18,079 nt of DNA from Firmicutes bacterium UBA4882 (GTDB lineage: Bacteria > Bacillota > UBA4882), in assembly GCA_002399265.1 (NCBI GenBank), contig DHDG01000071.1, positions 14,251 to 32,329 on the forward strand, in the 5' to 3' direction. The notes beneath the pieces were generated by a model that worked only from the letters and a program-made list of their open reading frames with translations, had not been told where the DNA came from and ran no database searches. Below, piece by piece: positions 8,645 to 15,263 of the stretch (positions are counted from its first letter, which is position 1; the number at the start of each line of letters is the position of its first letter). The position numbers and the translations under genes are program-made.

Positions 8645-10492
8645 TTGGACTCCAAAGTGTTAGCAAGACTAGAACCCGAAAAAACCGCCGCTTTACTGCG
8701 CAGCATTTCCTTAATCGGTCAAAGCCTTGCCAAACTGGAATTCAATCTAGAGAACGCAATCGCCGTTTTTGATAATGAGGCGGTCTTGCAGGTCTTTGCC
8801 CCCGAAAAAAAGAATGCCAGTTTGGATAGCTTCGCCAAAGTCATGCGCAGTGCGGCCGCATCTGGGCGTTCGGCCGTTAAGCTGCAGGAGTCTGCTACCC
8901 TGATCGCCGAAATTATCTTTGACACAGACACTTTGATCACCCAATTGCAGCAGGATGCTGCTGCCGCATCGACACGGCTCCAAGACCTGTTCGATGGCCT
9001 ACATAACCTAGAAGCACAGTTGCGTTTATGCTCTGCTCTGATACCAGGTCTTGAAAAAGAAGCCGGATCCATTTTTAGCAGCGCCGAGCAAGCCCGGCTG
9101 CTATCTTTGAATGCCAACATAGAAGCAGTTCGAGCTGCGGATAAGTGGGAGACTGACTTTTCCGAGACCTCGGTCAGCGTTACTAAGCTGTCTGAACAAA
9201 CAGATTCATTGGCACAGGCCGTCGCACAATCAGGAAATGATCTTATTAAACATTGCCGTACAGCGTTGCGAGAGAGTGTGGAGATGTTGGCCGCTGTTAA
9301 GAATATTCAGTCAATGGTTGTGACCTCTCAGAATGATAGCTTCAGGCTGGCGGAAGTTGCCGCTATGCTGCCGGAATCCGCAGCAATGCTGACAGATGGG
9401 AGCAATGCTGCTCTGGAACAGATTAGGAATATGGCTCAGCCGCTCGGCAATTTGGGCAAAACAGCCCAGAGTAACCATGACGATTTGCGCATTTGCGCCG
9501 AAAACCGGGCGCGGTTGAGTACTCAAGCGCAAGCGCTCTGTCAAGCCAGACAAATCTTAACTGAATTCAATGATACACTCTACCAAAAAACGGCATCACT
9601 GGTGGCTGCACCGGCAAATGCGGCGCAACGCCGTGACGAATATAGCGCTGGCTTTTTGGCAGATGCGGTGAATCTGGACCCTGCCACGGCAAATGATCCA
9701 TTGTCTTTGCATATTAATGGTTATTTATATCAATGTCTGACCAAACATGCCGGTGAATATGCGTCATCTTCGTTGGCAATCAACTGGTCGTGTAACGAGG
9801 ATTTTACCACATGGTTTTTCACATTGCGCCCCGGGGTACGGTTTCATAATGGCCGAACAGTAATGGCGGCAGATGTTCAATTTTCGCTGGAACGGATGCT
9901 GTTGCGATCGCCCTATGCCAAGCTTTTTGCCGCGATTACAGGGATTATCAATTTCAAAGGTGGCCAGAGTCGGGAACTTGCGGGATTACAGGTTATAGCT
10001 CCAAACCGAATTCGGTTTGACCTCGATCAACCTGACCCGAACTGGCCACTTTTATTATCACATCCTGCTGCTGCCATTTTGCCAAAGGAAGAGTGTCAGG
10101 CACCTGCGCAAGTTTTTTTTGACGCTCCGATCGGTTCCGGACCATTTGAGTTTATTGAACGGAACAATAACACCCTTGTTTTACGGGCGTTTGAAGAATT
10201 CTGTCAGGGACGTCCCTTTATCGACGAGCTCAAAATAGTCCTATTTCAGGAAGCTGAAGAATGCCTAAAAGTATTTCGGCAGGGCCGCCTGGAACAGGTT
10301 GATTTTTACGGAAAACAAGCTGAGATGGTTGATCCGGATCGCATTCCCGGGCAAGTGCAGATCGTGGAATCTTGCCCGCGGGAGGATTCCGCCAAAATAG
10401 TGCGCCTGCTCAGCGATCGTGTTCGATGGATTGGAGCGGAAGACGGCCGCGCTTTTTCGCTGACCGAAGCTTGGCTGACTTTTGTTTCCTGA
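8645..10492 (+). CDS. Soluble chemoreceptor-like coiled coil fused to a truncated SBP5 domain (copy B)
   Basis: 615 aa, same architecture as the preceding gene but shorter. Residues 1-315 are helical; 150-165 (RLLSLNANIEAVRAAD) closely match the conserved chemoreceptor tip, while the flanking GRGFAVVAEEV part has decayed to WETDFSETSVSVTKLSEQ (168-185). Residues about 331-600 are the first part of an SBP_bac_5 domain, with RFHNGRTVMAADVQFSLER (399-417) and GSGPFEFIE (497-505). The protein then ends at 615, missing about 200 residues including the FRKALNY-type segment, so a closed two-lobed binding cleft seems impossible. No signal peptide or membrane helix is seen. The start is TTG at 8645, 11 nt after AAAGGAG; an ATG at 8640 in another frame reads only seven codons. 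No remnant of the missing part follows the stop, so it is an old truncation, not a fresh frameshift. Confidence 0.78.
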   Translation: MDSKVLARLEPEKTAALLRSISLIGQSLAKLEFNLENAIAVFDNEAVLQVFAPEKKNASLDSFAKVMRSAAASGRSAVKLQESATLIAEIIFDTDTLITQLQQDAAAASTRLQDLFDGLHNLEAQLRLCSALIPGLEKEAGSIFSSAEQARLLSLNANIEAVRAADKWETDFSETSVSVTKLSEQTDSLAQAVAQSGNDLIKHCRTALRESVEMLAAVKNIQSMVVTSQNDSFRLAEVAAMLPESAAMLTDGSNAALEQIRNMAQPLGNLGKTAQSNHDDLRICAENRARLSTQAQALCQARQILTEFNDTLYQKTASLVAAPANAAQRRDEYSAGFLADAVNLDPATANDPLSLHINGYLYQCLTKHAGEYASSSLAINWSCNEDFTTWFFTLRPGVRFHNGRTVMAADVQFSLERMLLRSPYAKLFAAITGIINFKGGQSRELAGLQVIAPNRIRFDLDQPDPNWPLLLSHPAAAILPKEECQAPAQVFFDAPIGSGPFEFIERNNNTLVLRAFEEFCQGRPFIDELKIVLFQEAEECLKVFRQGRLEQVDFYGKQAEMVDPDRIPGQVQIVESCPREDSAKIVRLLSDRVRWIGAEDGRAFSLTEAWLTFVS

Positions 10493-10504
10493 CACTCCGA
10501 GCTG

Positions 10505-10531
10505 TTGACATTGTCGGCATAGCCTGACAAT
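10505..10531 (+). promoter_or_regulatory. TTGACA box and overlapping inverted repeat before the DUF4363-like gene
   Basis: The 108-bp gap after copy B holds a perfect -35 hexamer TTGACA (10505-10510). GACAAT (10526-10531) is the nearest -10-like hexamer, at a short 15-bp spacing. ATTGTC (10510-10515) and GACAAT (10526-10531) form a 6-bp inverted repeat, extendable by G-T and G-C, with no T-run after it. It may be an operator over a weak promoter or a transcribed hairpin; I cannot decide. Confidence 0.3.
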
Positions 10532-10600
10532 TAATCCTCCGTTGCCACCTCATGAAGCCTCGCAATCCGGTCAAGCTAAAGCCGGGAGGTGATCACGGCA

Positions 10601-11254
10601 ATGGATGAAGAAAAGCGCCTGGGAGAGCATCTTGAAATGCATGGGCATGATCATGAGAACGAGGATAGGCATGAGGATGGCCTTGAGTTCCATAAGATCG
10701 AGTCTCGTGAACGTGAACCAGAGCGCCATGTGGAACTGGAAAGGGAAGGGAAGCGCAATTCTTGGATTGTACCCGTTTTGGCTCTGCTGGCTCTGGCAGT
10801 GGCCGGATTAGGACTTTTCTCGAGTACGATGACTCGCAGGAATGGAAGTCCGAACACTCCGACCCGTATTACCCGCAGAGTTATTCCGGAACAGTCTCCA
10901 ACAAAGCGGGTTCCAGGCATAAGCGAGACCGATATTAAGGATCTAAATACATCCATTAGTAAGGCGCGCGAAGCAACCAGGGATGGGGACTGGGCAACGG
11001 CTCGTCGGGAGACGACCAGGCTCGGTTCGCTATGGGCACGTTTTAAACCCCGCGCGACTGGGATGCGGCCGGCGATTGATACCGCGTCGTTCGACGCCAT
11101 CTATGCCAGGTTGAAGGCGAATGTCAATCTGCGCGATAAGGATATGACCCTCAGGGATTTGACTCGACTCGATAGGCTAATTAAAGATTTGAACAATCGA
11201 AGCCGCAGCCAAAACTCGACCCCGAACCGAATTCAGAACCGGATGCTTCCGTAA
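10601..11254 (+). CDS. Single-pass membrane protein, His/Glu-rich N-terminus, DUF4363-like outer domain
   Basis: 217 aa. Residues 1-50 are very acidic and histidine-rich (H10, H14, H16, H18, H24, H31, H43), a possible metal-binding tail. A single hydrophobic helix (about 55-76) follows Lys-Arg, then an Arg/Pro-rich linker (78-105). Residues about 107-200 are predicted helical with the spacing seen in DUF4363 proteins: a GDWATA segment (129-134), a second Trp about 10 residues later (W145), an ID...FDAIYARL stretch and a final LxxLDRLIKDL helix. Charge distribution places the acidic tail either in the cytosol with the helical domain outside, or the reverse; the first is usual for DUF4363. The ATG at 10601 is chosen because GGGAGGTGAT (10584-10593) is its ribosome binding site; an in-frame GTG at 10589 lies inside that site. 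A strong terminator follows. The function is unknown. Confidence 0.75.
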   Translation: MDEEKRLGEHLEMHGHDHENEDRHEDGLEFHKIESREREPERHVELEREGKRNSWIVPVLALLALAVAGLGLFSSTMTRRNGSPNTPTRITRRVIPEQSPTKRVPGISETDIKDLNTSISKAREATRDGDWATARRETTRLGSLWARFKPRATGMRPAIDTASFDAIYARLKANVNLRDKDMTLRDLTRLDRLIKDLNNRSRSQNSTPNRIQNRMLP

Positions 11255-11260
11255 ACTAAA

Positions 11261-12067
11261 CTACAGAATCTGCTCCGGCTCTGCCGGAGCCTTTTTTTCA
11301 GTATGGCTGGCAAAGGCACTGTGATTATGAATCGATTCAAAGGTCTCGACCTCCAAATCGAACCATTTTATGCGTTGATCCGAGCGTAAGGCTAAAACTG
11401 AGTCGCGCAGTACATCCTCAACGAATTTGGGGTTTTCGTAAGCCTTTTCGGTGATAAATTTCTCATCCTCCCGCTTTAGCAATGGGAAAATGGGGGCGCT
11501 GCCCTGGTTGCGCAGCAGCTCAACCAGCTCCTCAATCCAGAGATACTGCTTGGGATGACAGCGAATCCGGGTGCGGATCACCCCGCGCTGATTATGGGCG
11601 CCATAGGCTGAAATTTCTTTGCTGCACGGGCAAAGGGAATTGACCGGAACTTCCACGCCTAAAGTATAGTCATATGATTTGCCGGAAAGCCGGGACCAAA
11701 ATTCGGCGCGGTAATCAAGAAAAGCCTGTTGGTGGCTTACGGGTGCCGCCTGTTTCAGAAAATAACGGAAGCGCAGACTAAGTTCCGCTTGCGATGCCGA
11801 TAATGACTGGGTGGTCTCTTCGAGAATCAGTCTGATTTCATGTCCGGAAACGGGTTTTTCGCTCCAGGAGGTTAAGATTTCAACAAACCGACTCATGTGC
11901 GTTCCCCTGAAATATTGGGGGAGGTTAACGCTTAGCGATATATTGGCTAGCACGCTTTGAAAGCCATTATCCATAGTTCGGATTAAGAATGGCAAGTGGA
12001 TATCTTTGATTCCTACTCTCTGTATTTCAATTCCGCGATTATCCGTAAGACTTTGGACATCTTTCAA
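11261..12067 (-). CDS. folE2: FolE2, GTP cyclohydrolase IB
   Basis: 268 aa. FolE2 converts GTP to 7,8-dihydroneopterin triphosphate, the entry step to folate (and queuosine precursors), and unlike FolE is not strictly zinc-dependent. Family motifs are intact: KDVQSLTDNRGI at the N-terminus, VGIKDI (18-23), FRGTHMSRFVE (53-63), the NSLCPCSKEIS motif with the catalytic-cysteine region (C146/C148), AYENPKFVEDV (209-219) and ESIHNHSAF (244-252) with the metal-binding histidine region. I chose TTG at 12067: it is preceded by GGAGGT on the minus strand and gives the family's usual K-D-V-Q start. An in-frame GTG at 12112 and ATG at 12100 would add a non-conserved extension. It is the only minus-strand gene, convergent with the upstream block and divergent from the patatin gene. 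No Zur-type palindrome is evident. Confidence 0.95.
   Translation of the reverse strand: MKDVQSLTDNRGIEIQRVGIKDIHLPFLIRTMDNGFQSVLANISLSVNLPQYFRGTHMSRFVEILTSWSEKPVSGHEIRLILEETTQSLSASQAELSLRFRYFLKQAAPVSHQQAFLDYRAEFWSRLSGKSYDYTLGVEVPVNSLCPCSKEISAYGAHNQRGVIRTRIRCHPKQYLWIEELVELLRNQGSAPIFPLLKREDEKFITEKAYENPKFVEDVLRDSVLALRSDQRIKWFDLEVETFESIHNHSAFASHTEKKAPAEPEQIL
11272..11298 (+). terminator. Strong intrinsic terminator inside the 3' end of folE2
   Basis: GCTCCGGC (11272-11279) pairs perfectly with GCCGGAGC (11283-11290) around a 3-nt loop, followed by C and seven T. It terminates + strand transcription from the DUF4363-like gene. The convergent folE2 coding sequence reads through it, where it encodes part of the Ala/Pro/Glu-rich C-terminus. 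On the minus strand no T-run follows, so it appears one-directional. Confidence 0.85.
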
Positions 12068-12104
12068 TTTTAATGACCTCCGCGTTGTAAAATTAAGCAT
12101 GCAA

Positions 12105-12110
12105 ATTATC
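12105..12110 (-). promoter_or_regulatory. Candidate -10 box for folE2
   Basis: On the minus strand GATAAT (12110 down to 12105) is a 5/6 match to TATAAT and would give a leader of about 30 nt to the TTG start at 12067. The -35 region is poor (about 3/6). If real, it rules out the GTG at 12112 as start. Weak prediction. Confidence 0.3.
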
Positions 12111-12182
12111 ACTTGGAACTCCGCTGCTTTAGAATTCCGCTGATTTGCCCTAAATCCTTTTGTTATCCTATAAAAGACCTTT

Positions 12183-12212
12183 TTGCGCGCTCATTCCCTT
12201 TTATGGTATATT
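12183..12212 (+). promoter_or_regulatory. Promoter for the patatin-flavoprotein cluster, in the 276-bp divergent region
   Basis: TGGTATATT at 12204-12212 is an extended -10 box (hexamer TATATT, 5/6). TTGCGC (12183-12188) is a 4/6 -35 match at 18-bp spacing. The predicted start near 12219 leaves a leader of about 125 nt to the TTG at 12344. The rest of the divergent region 12068-12343 is AT-richer than its surroundings and shows no further gene, strong hairpin or obvious operator that I can support. Confidence 0.5.
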
Positions 12213-12343
12213 GATAGGCGGTAGGCGTACAAGATTCATTTTATGATGGCTGGATCACTGGCTGCGCGCATTTTTCCCAAGTGGGATACATACACAGATT
12301 TTGATAAGGCGGAGTGCGATGAGGGAAAGAAGGGGCAATTAAT

Positions 12344-13186
12344 TTGGAGAAGAAATCTGTCGGGCTGGGTCTGGCGCTCGGAGGAGGTGCGGCACGGGGT
12401 ATGGCTCATCTTGGCGTGCTACGTGTGCTGGAAAGAGAAGGCATCAATGTTGACTATTTGGCTGGAACAAGCATGGGTGCGGTCGTCGCAGCAGTTTACG
12501 CCGTTGGAACGGACCCCAATTATATAGCGCGTCTGGCGGAAAAACTCCGCTGGGAAACGTTGGTGGACATCCGCTTTAATAAAATGGGCCTAATTTCGGG
12601 TGACAAAATTGAACGCGTGATCCAGGTCCTTACTAAGAATCGCAATTTTGAGGAACTCCAAATGCCGCTGGCGATTATCGCCGCCGATCTGGGCAGCGGA
12701 GAACCCGTAATTTTCAGATCCGGCCCGATTTATTCGGCAGTGCGGGCCAGCATCGCCATTCCGGGAGTTTTCGAACCGGTCAAATGCGGAGACCGGATGC
12801 TAGTTGACGGTGGCATTATTAACAATGTCCCGGTAAAGCCAGTACGCGATTTGGGGGCTGATGTAGTGATCGCGGTGGATGTGTCCCACGATCAGGGATC
12901 CAGCGAGCCGCGCAATTTCGTGGAAGTACTGTTTAAAGCCTTTGAAGTGATGGGAGCCTATATTAATAAAGCACAGCTGGAAAGCGCCGATTTGGTGATC
13001 GCGCCTAACACTGACAAAATTGGTCCGGCAGGCTTTTACAGAGCGGCTGAATGTATTGCTGCCGGGGAACAGGCCGCCGAAGAAGCCTTACCGCGCATTC
13101 GAGAACTGTTGGCTAAAAAAGCCGAAGAAATGGGCTGTCAGAAAACAGAGCGCCAGAAACCAGCCCGCCAGGAACGGGAGGCCTGA
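12344..13186 (+). CDS. Patatin-like phospholipase family protein (RssA type)
   Basis: 280 aa. Predicted serine hydrolase with a Ser-Asp dyad acting on acyl lipids; the natural substrate is not known for most bacterial members. It has the oxyanion glycine-rich loop GGGAARG (13-19), the nucleophile elbow GTSMG (41-45, Ser43) and the DGG motif (155-157, Asp155). The central SVRASIAIPGVFEPV-like segment (133-146 here reads VRASIAIPGVFEPV) is typical of the RssA/YchK branch. The patatin core ends at about residue 255; the last 25 residues are charged and low in complexity. There is no signal peptide, so it is cytosolic or membrane-peripheral. The start is TTG at 12344, set by AAGGGG at 12330-12335; the family motif begins only 12 residues in, so a later start is unlikely. 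The flavoprotein gene follows after 4 bp, which points to cotranscription. Confidence 0.92.
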   Translation: MEKKSVGLGLALGGGAARGMAHLGVLRVLEREGINVDYLAGTSMGAVVAAVYAVGTDPNYIARLAEKLRWETLVDIRFNKMGLISGDKIERVIQVLTKNRNFEELQMPLAIIAADLGSGEPVIFRSGPIYSAVRASIAIPGVFEPVKCGDRMLVDGGIINNVPVKPVRDLGADVVIAVDVSHDQGSSEPRNFVEVLFKAFEVMGAYINKAQLESADLVIAPNTDKIGPAGFYRAAECIAAGEQAAEEALPRIRELLAKKAEEMGCQKTERQKPARQEREA

Positions 13187-13190
13187 ATCA

Positions 13191-14573
13191 GTGGTCGATA
13201 TCGTCGTAATCGGTGCCGGGGCGGCAGGAATGATGGCCGCTTATGCCGCTGCCAGATCAGGTGCCAAGGTAGTTTTAGTCGAGCGTAACCACCATCCAGG
13301 GCGCAAAATACTGCTGACTGGCAAAGGCCGCTGCAATGTTACCAATGGCACGGATCCGCAGGGTATTGTGGCTGCCTTTCCGGAAACCGGTCGTTTTTTG
13401 CTCGGTCCGGTCAGCCGGTTTACTCCTGATGATTTGATGCGTTTTATTCAAGAGCAGGGCGTACCGCTTAAAGTGGAAAGAGGACGCCGGGTTTTTCCTG
13501 AAAGCGATCGATCATCGGATATTGTCAGAGCTTTGCGCAATGCTGCGGCGGGGGCTGGAGTGCAATTCCGCCCAGACAGTCGGGTGGAAAGAGTGGACGA
13601 ATGCAAGGCGCAACATGATGGGGGCGATAACCGTCACATCTTCCAAATAGCATTCAGCGGCGGCGTTGGCGGCGTTGGCGGCGTTCAGGATGGGTTGGGC
13701 AGCCAGGCGGGGCCGCACAGTCAGGATGCGCTGCAATGTAAGGCTGTAATAATTGCTACAGGTGGCTTGTCATACCCCGCAACCGGTTCAACGGGAGATG
13801 GCTATCGTTTTGCCCGCCAGTATGGGCATACTATAGCAAATCCTTTTCCATCATTGGTGCCACTTGAAACTACCGAAAAATGGGTTCCCCAGCTACAGGG
13901 GTTAAGTCTGAAAAATGTAACCATGCGGGCGCTGTCAGGCGAGCAGATTATCGGAGAAGAATTTGGTGAAATGCTGTTTACGCATTATGGTGTATCCGGC
14001 CCAATTGTTTTATCACTTAGCCGGGCGGTGGTGCGCGCCATGCAGCCGGGCACAGGTGCGGCGGCCTTCACAGCGGGAAAAGCGCAAAAAGTGCCAGCGA
14101 TGCGCATTGTTCTGGAATTGGATTTAAAGCCCGCCTTGGATATTGAAAAACTGGATGCCCGGGTTGTGCGTGATTGGACAAGTATTTCGCGTAAGCATTT
14201 CAGTAATGCGCTGGATGCGCTGCTGCCCAAGAAGATGATCCCGGTCATCATTGCACTCTGCGGTATTGACGGAGATACGCCGGTCAATCAGATTACCAGG
14301 GAGCAGCGTTTGGGGCTGGTCAGTCTGCTAAAAAAACTGGTCATGACTGTCACCGGTTATCGGCCAATAGCCGAGGCGATTGTCACTTCCGGAGGCGTCA
14401 ATATCAAAGAGATCAATGCACGTACAATGGAATCCAAACTTGCACCAGGTCTGTTTTTCGCCGGAGAAGTCATTGATGTGGATGGCTATACTGGTGGATA
14501 CAACTTGCAGGCAGCTTTTTCTACTGGCTATGCTGCCGGTGTCGGAGCTGCGGAGTATTGTCACAAAAACTGA
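13191..14573 (+). CDS. HI0933-family NAD(P)/FAD-dependent oxidoreductase
   Basis: 460 aa. Predicted flavoprotein of the HI0933/YhiN family (often labelled aminoacetone oxidase family); the physiological reaction is not established. The Rossmann FAD motif GAGAAG is at residues 8-13, with the acidic ribose-binding residue E31 at the end of the second strand. LLTGKGRCNVTN (41-52) and IIATGG (about 185-190) are family motifs, and the C-terminal FAD-closing segment GEVIDVDGYTGGYNLQ (425-440) is intact. A family-specific inserted domain occupies the middle. Residues about 138-180 form a variable loop that carries a Gly-Gly-Val triplet repeat. GTG at 13191 is chosen because GGGAGG (13176-13181) precedes it and the Rossmann strand starts immediately; upstream in-frame codons overlap the patatin gene. 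Cotranscribed with the patatin gene (4 bp apart). Confidence 0.93.
   Translation: MVDIVVIGAGAAGMMAAYAAARSGAKVVLVERNHHPGRKILLTGKGRCNVTNGTDPQGIVAAFPETGRFLLGPVSRFTPDDLMRFIQEQGVPLKVERGRRVFPESDRSSDIVRALRNAAAGAGVQFRPDSRVERVDECKAQHDGGDNRHIFQIAFSGGVGGVGGVQDGLGSQAGPHSQDALQCKAVIIATGGLSYPATGSTGDGYRFARQYGHTIANPFPSLVPLETTEKWVPQLQGLSLKNVTMRALSGEQIIGEEFGEMLFTHYGVSGPIVLSLSRAVVRAMQPGTGAAAFTAGKAQKVPAMRIVLELDLKPALDIEKLDARVVRDWTSISRKHFSNALDALLPKKMIPVIIALCGIDGDTPVNQITREQRLGLVSLLKKLVMTVTGYRPIAEAIVTSGGVNIKEINARTMESKLAPGLFFAGEVIDVDGYTGGYNLQAAFSTGYAAGVGAAEYCHKN
13659..13685 (+). repeat. Three perfect copies of a 9-bp tandem repeat
   Basis: GGCGGCGTT is repeated three times without error and in frame, encoding (Gly-Gly-Val)x3 at residues 157-165 of the flavoprotein. 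A change in copy number by slippage would keep the reading frame. Confidence 0.9.
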
Positions 14574-14592
14574 CCCGCGGGGGTGGATGTGT

Positions 14593-14784
14593 ATGACTGT
14601 TAAGAAGTCCGCAGGCATGAAATGGTTTGACTTTACTGGAAAAATGGTCGCCTTTTTGTCGATCACTCTTTTCATATTGCTTTTGATTACGCAGGTATTG
14701 CTGCGCAGCGGGGTTTGGCGGACAAAACTGTGCCCCATGGAACGCTGGGAAGGAGAATTAATCAGCGATCTGAGGGGAGAATGA
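14593..14784 (+). CDS. 63-aa single-pass membrane protein upstream of aroH
   Basis: 63 aa, function not recognised. A basic N-terminus (VKKSAGMKW) precedes one strongly hydrophobic helix (about residues 18-38: a run of Val, Phe, Leu and Ile ending VLLRSG), then a polar, Trp-containing tail with one Cys (C47) and an acidic end. The positive-inside rule is only partly informative because Arg/Lys also follow the helix. The ATG at 14593 is preferred over an in-frame ATG at 14587, because GGGGTGG (14580-14586) is 6 nt upstream of the former. It lies 19 bp after the flavoprotein gene and 28 bp before aroH, so it is embedded in the cluster. Reading frame, ribosome binding site and spacing support a real gene, but I cannot name its family. 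Confidence 0.65.
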   Translation: MTVKKSAGMKWFDFTGKMVAFLSITLFILLLITQVLLRSGVWRTKLCPMERWEGELISDLRGE

Positions 14785-14811
14785 AAAGGCTTTGCCAGAG
14801 GGGAGAATGAA
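14772..14811 (+). repeat. 14-bp direct repeat duplicating a ribosome binding site and ATGA junction
   Basis: GAGGGGAGAATGAA occurs exactly at 14772-14785 and 14798-14811. Each copy holds a strong Shine-Dalgarno core and an ATGA. The first ATGA overlaps the stop of the 63-aa membrane protein and would open a nine-codon reading frame (14781-14810) that ends at the second ATGA. The second copy supplies the ribosome binding site for aroH at 14813. Confidence 0.85.
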
Positions 14812-14812
14812 C

Positions 14813-15178
14813 GTGGCCGTCAGAGGTATACGCGGTGCGATTACCGTTGATGAAAACAGCGGATTGGCAATCACTGAGGCTGTGGTGGAACTGCTGCGCA
14901 AAATGACTAATGTCAATGGTTTTCAAACAGAGGATCTAGCCGCCGTATTATTCAGTTCCACTCCGGATTTGAACGCTGGGTTCCCGGCAACCGCTGCCCG
15001 TACACTGCCTGGCTACGAAGCAGTACCATTGTTTGGCACTAGTGAAATCAACCCGCCGGGTTCGTTGCCGCAATGCGTCCGGATCCTGATCTTGTGGAAT
15101 ACTGACAAACCCCAAAGCGCCATTAGGCATATTTTCTTAAAAGAGGCGGCCGCACTGCGACCGGATCTGGAGTGTTGA
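14813..15178 (+). CDS. aroH: AroH-type chorismate mutase
   Basis: 121 aa. Catalyses chorismate to prephenate, the branch point to phenylalanine and tyrosine; the family is a trimeric pseudo-alpha/beta barrel with active sites at subunit interfaces, cytosolic. The N-terminal VRGIRGAITV and the RHIFLKEAAALRPDL C-terminal region are typical. With the GTG start at 14813 the residues fall at the same numbers as in Bacillus subtilis AroH: R7, R63, E78 and R90, the key substrate-binding residues, are all present. Two other active-site positions differ: Cys75 is Gly and Tyr108 is Phe. GTG at 14813 is chosen because GGGGAG (14800-14805) is 7 nt upstream; the ATG at 14807 is only 1 nt from that site. 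No fused DAHP synthase or prephenate dehydratase domain is present. Confidence 0.93.
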   Translation: MAVRGIRGAITVDENSGLAITEAVVELLRKMTNVNGFQTEDLAAVLFSSTPDLNAGFPATAARTLPGYEAVPLFGTSEINPPGSLPQCVRILILWNTDKPQSAIRHIFLKEAAALRPDLEC

Positions 15179-15217
15179 ATTTTGCAGGAAATTTTAGCGG
15201 CTTGTTGAATTTGTTTG

Positions 15218-15242
15218 CGGTGCGGCTGGCAAAGCCACACCG
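15218..15242 (+). other. Stem-loop in the aroH-cmk gap
   Basis: C218-T227 of 15218-15227 pairs with 15233-15242 as a 10-position stem with one C-A mismatch and a GGCAA loop. Only three T follow, so it is a weak terminator at best; it may modulate read-through into cmk or protect an mRNA end. The 85-bp gap (15179-15263) also has short direct repeats: TGTTGAATTT at 15173 and 15203, and TTTGCAGG at 15181 and 15243. Confidence 0.45.
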
Positions 15243-15263
15243 TTTGCAGGTGGTGTATTAAAT

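Noticed and set aside
10589..10600. GTG start for the DUF4363-like protein
   Set aside because: The GTG is part of the GGGAGGTGAT ribosome binding site itself; the ATG at 10601 has correct spacing.
12068..12112. Longer FolE2 start at GTG 12112 or ATG 12100
   Set aside because: A GGAG-like site exists before the GTG, but the added 11-15 residues are not family-like and a better GGAGGT precedes TTG 12067.
12164..12180. Short inverted repeat in the divergent region (CTTTT ... AAAAG)
   Set aside because: Five A/T-rich base pairs are expected by chance in such DNA, with no other support for an operator or terminator.
12243..12527. 94-codon open frame overlapping the patatin gene start
   Set aside because: No ribosome binding site before its ATG, and most of it is the alternate frame of the conserved patatin N-terminus.
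13020..13190. Upstream extension of the flavoprotein frame
   Set aside because: It overlaps the patatin C-terminus, and the Rossmann strand and a good ribosome binding site point to GTG at 13191.
14328..14738. Long minus-strand open frame across the flavoprotein 3' end and small membrane gene
   Set aside because: It is antisense to a conserved gene end, has no family-like sequence and no clear ribosome binding site.
14792..14812. AroH start at TTG 14792 or ATG 14807
   Set aside because: Both are poorly spaced from a Shine-Dalgarno sequence; GTG 14813 has 7-nt spacing and matches B. subtilis residue numbering.
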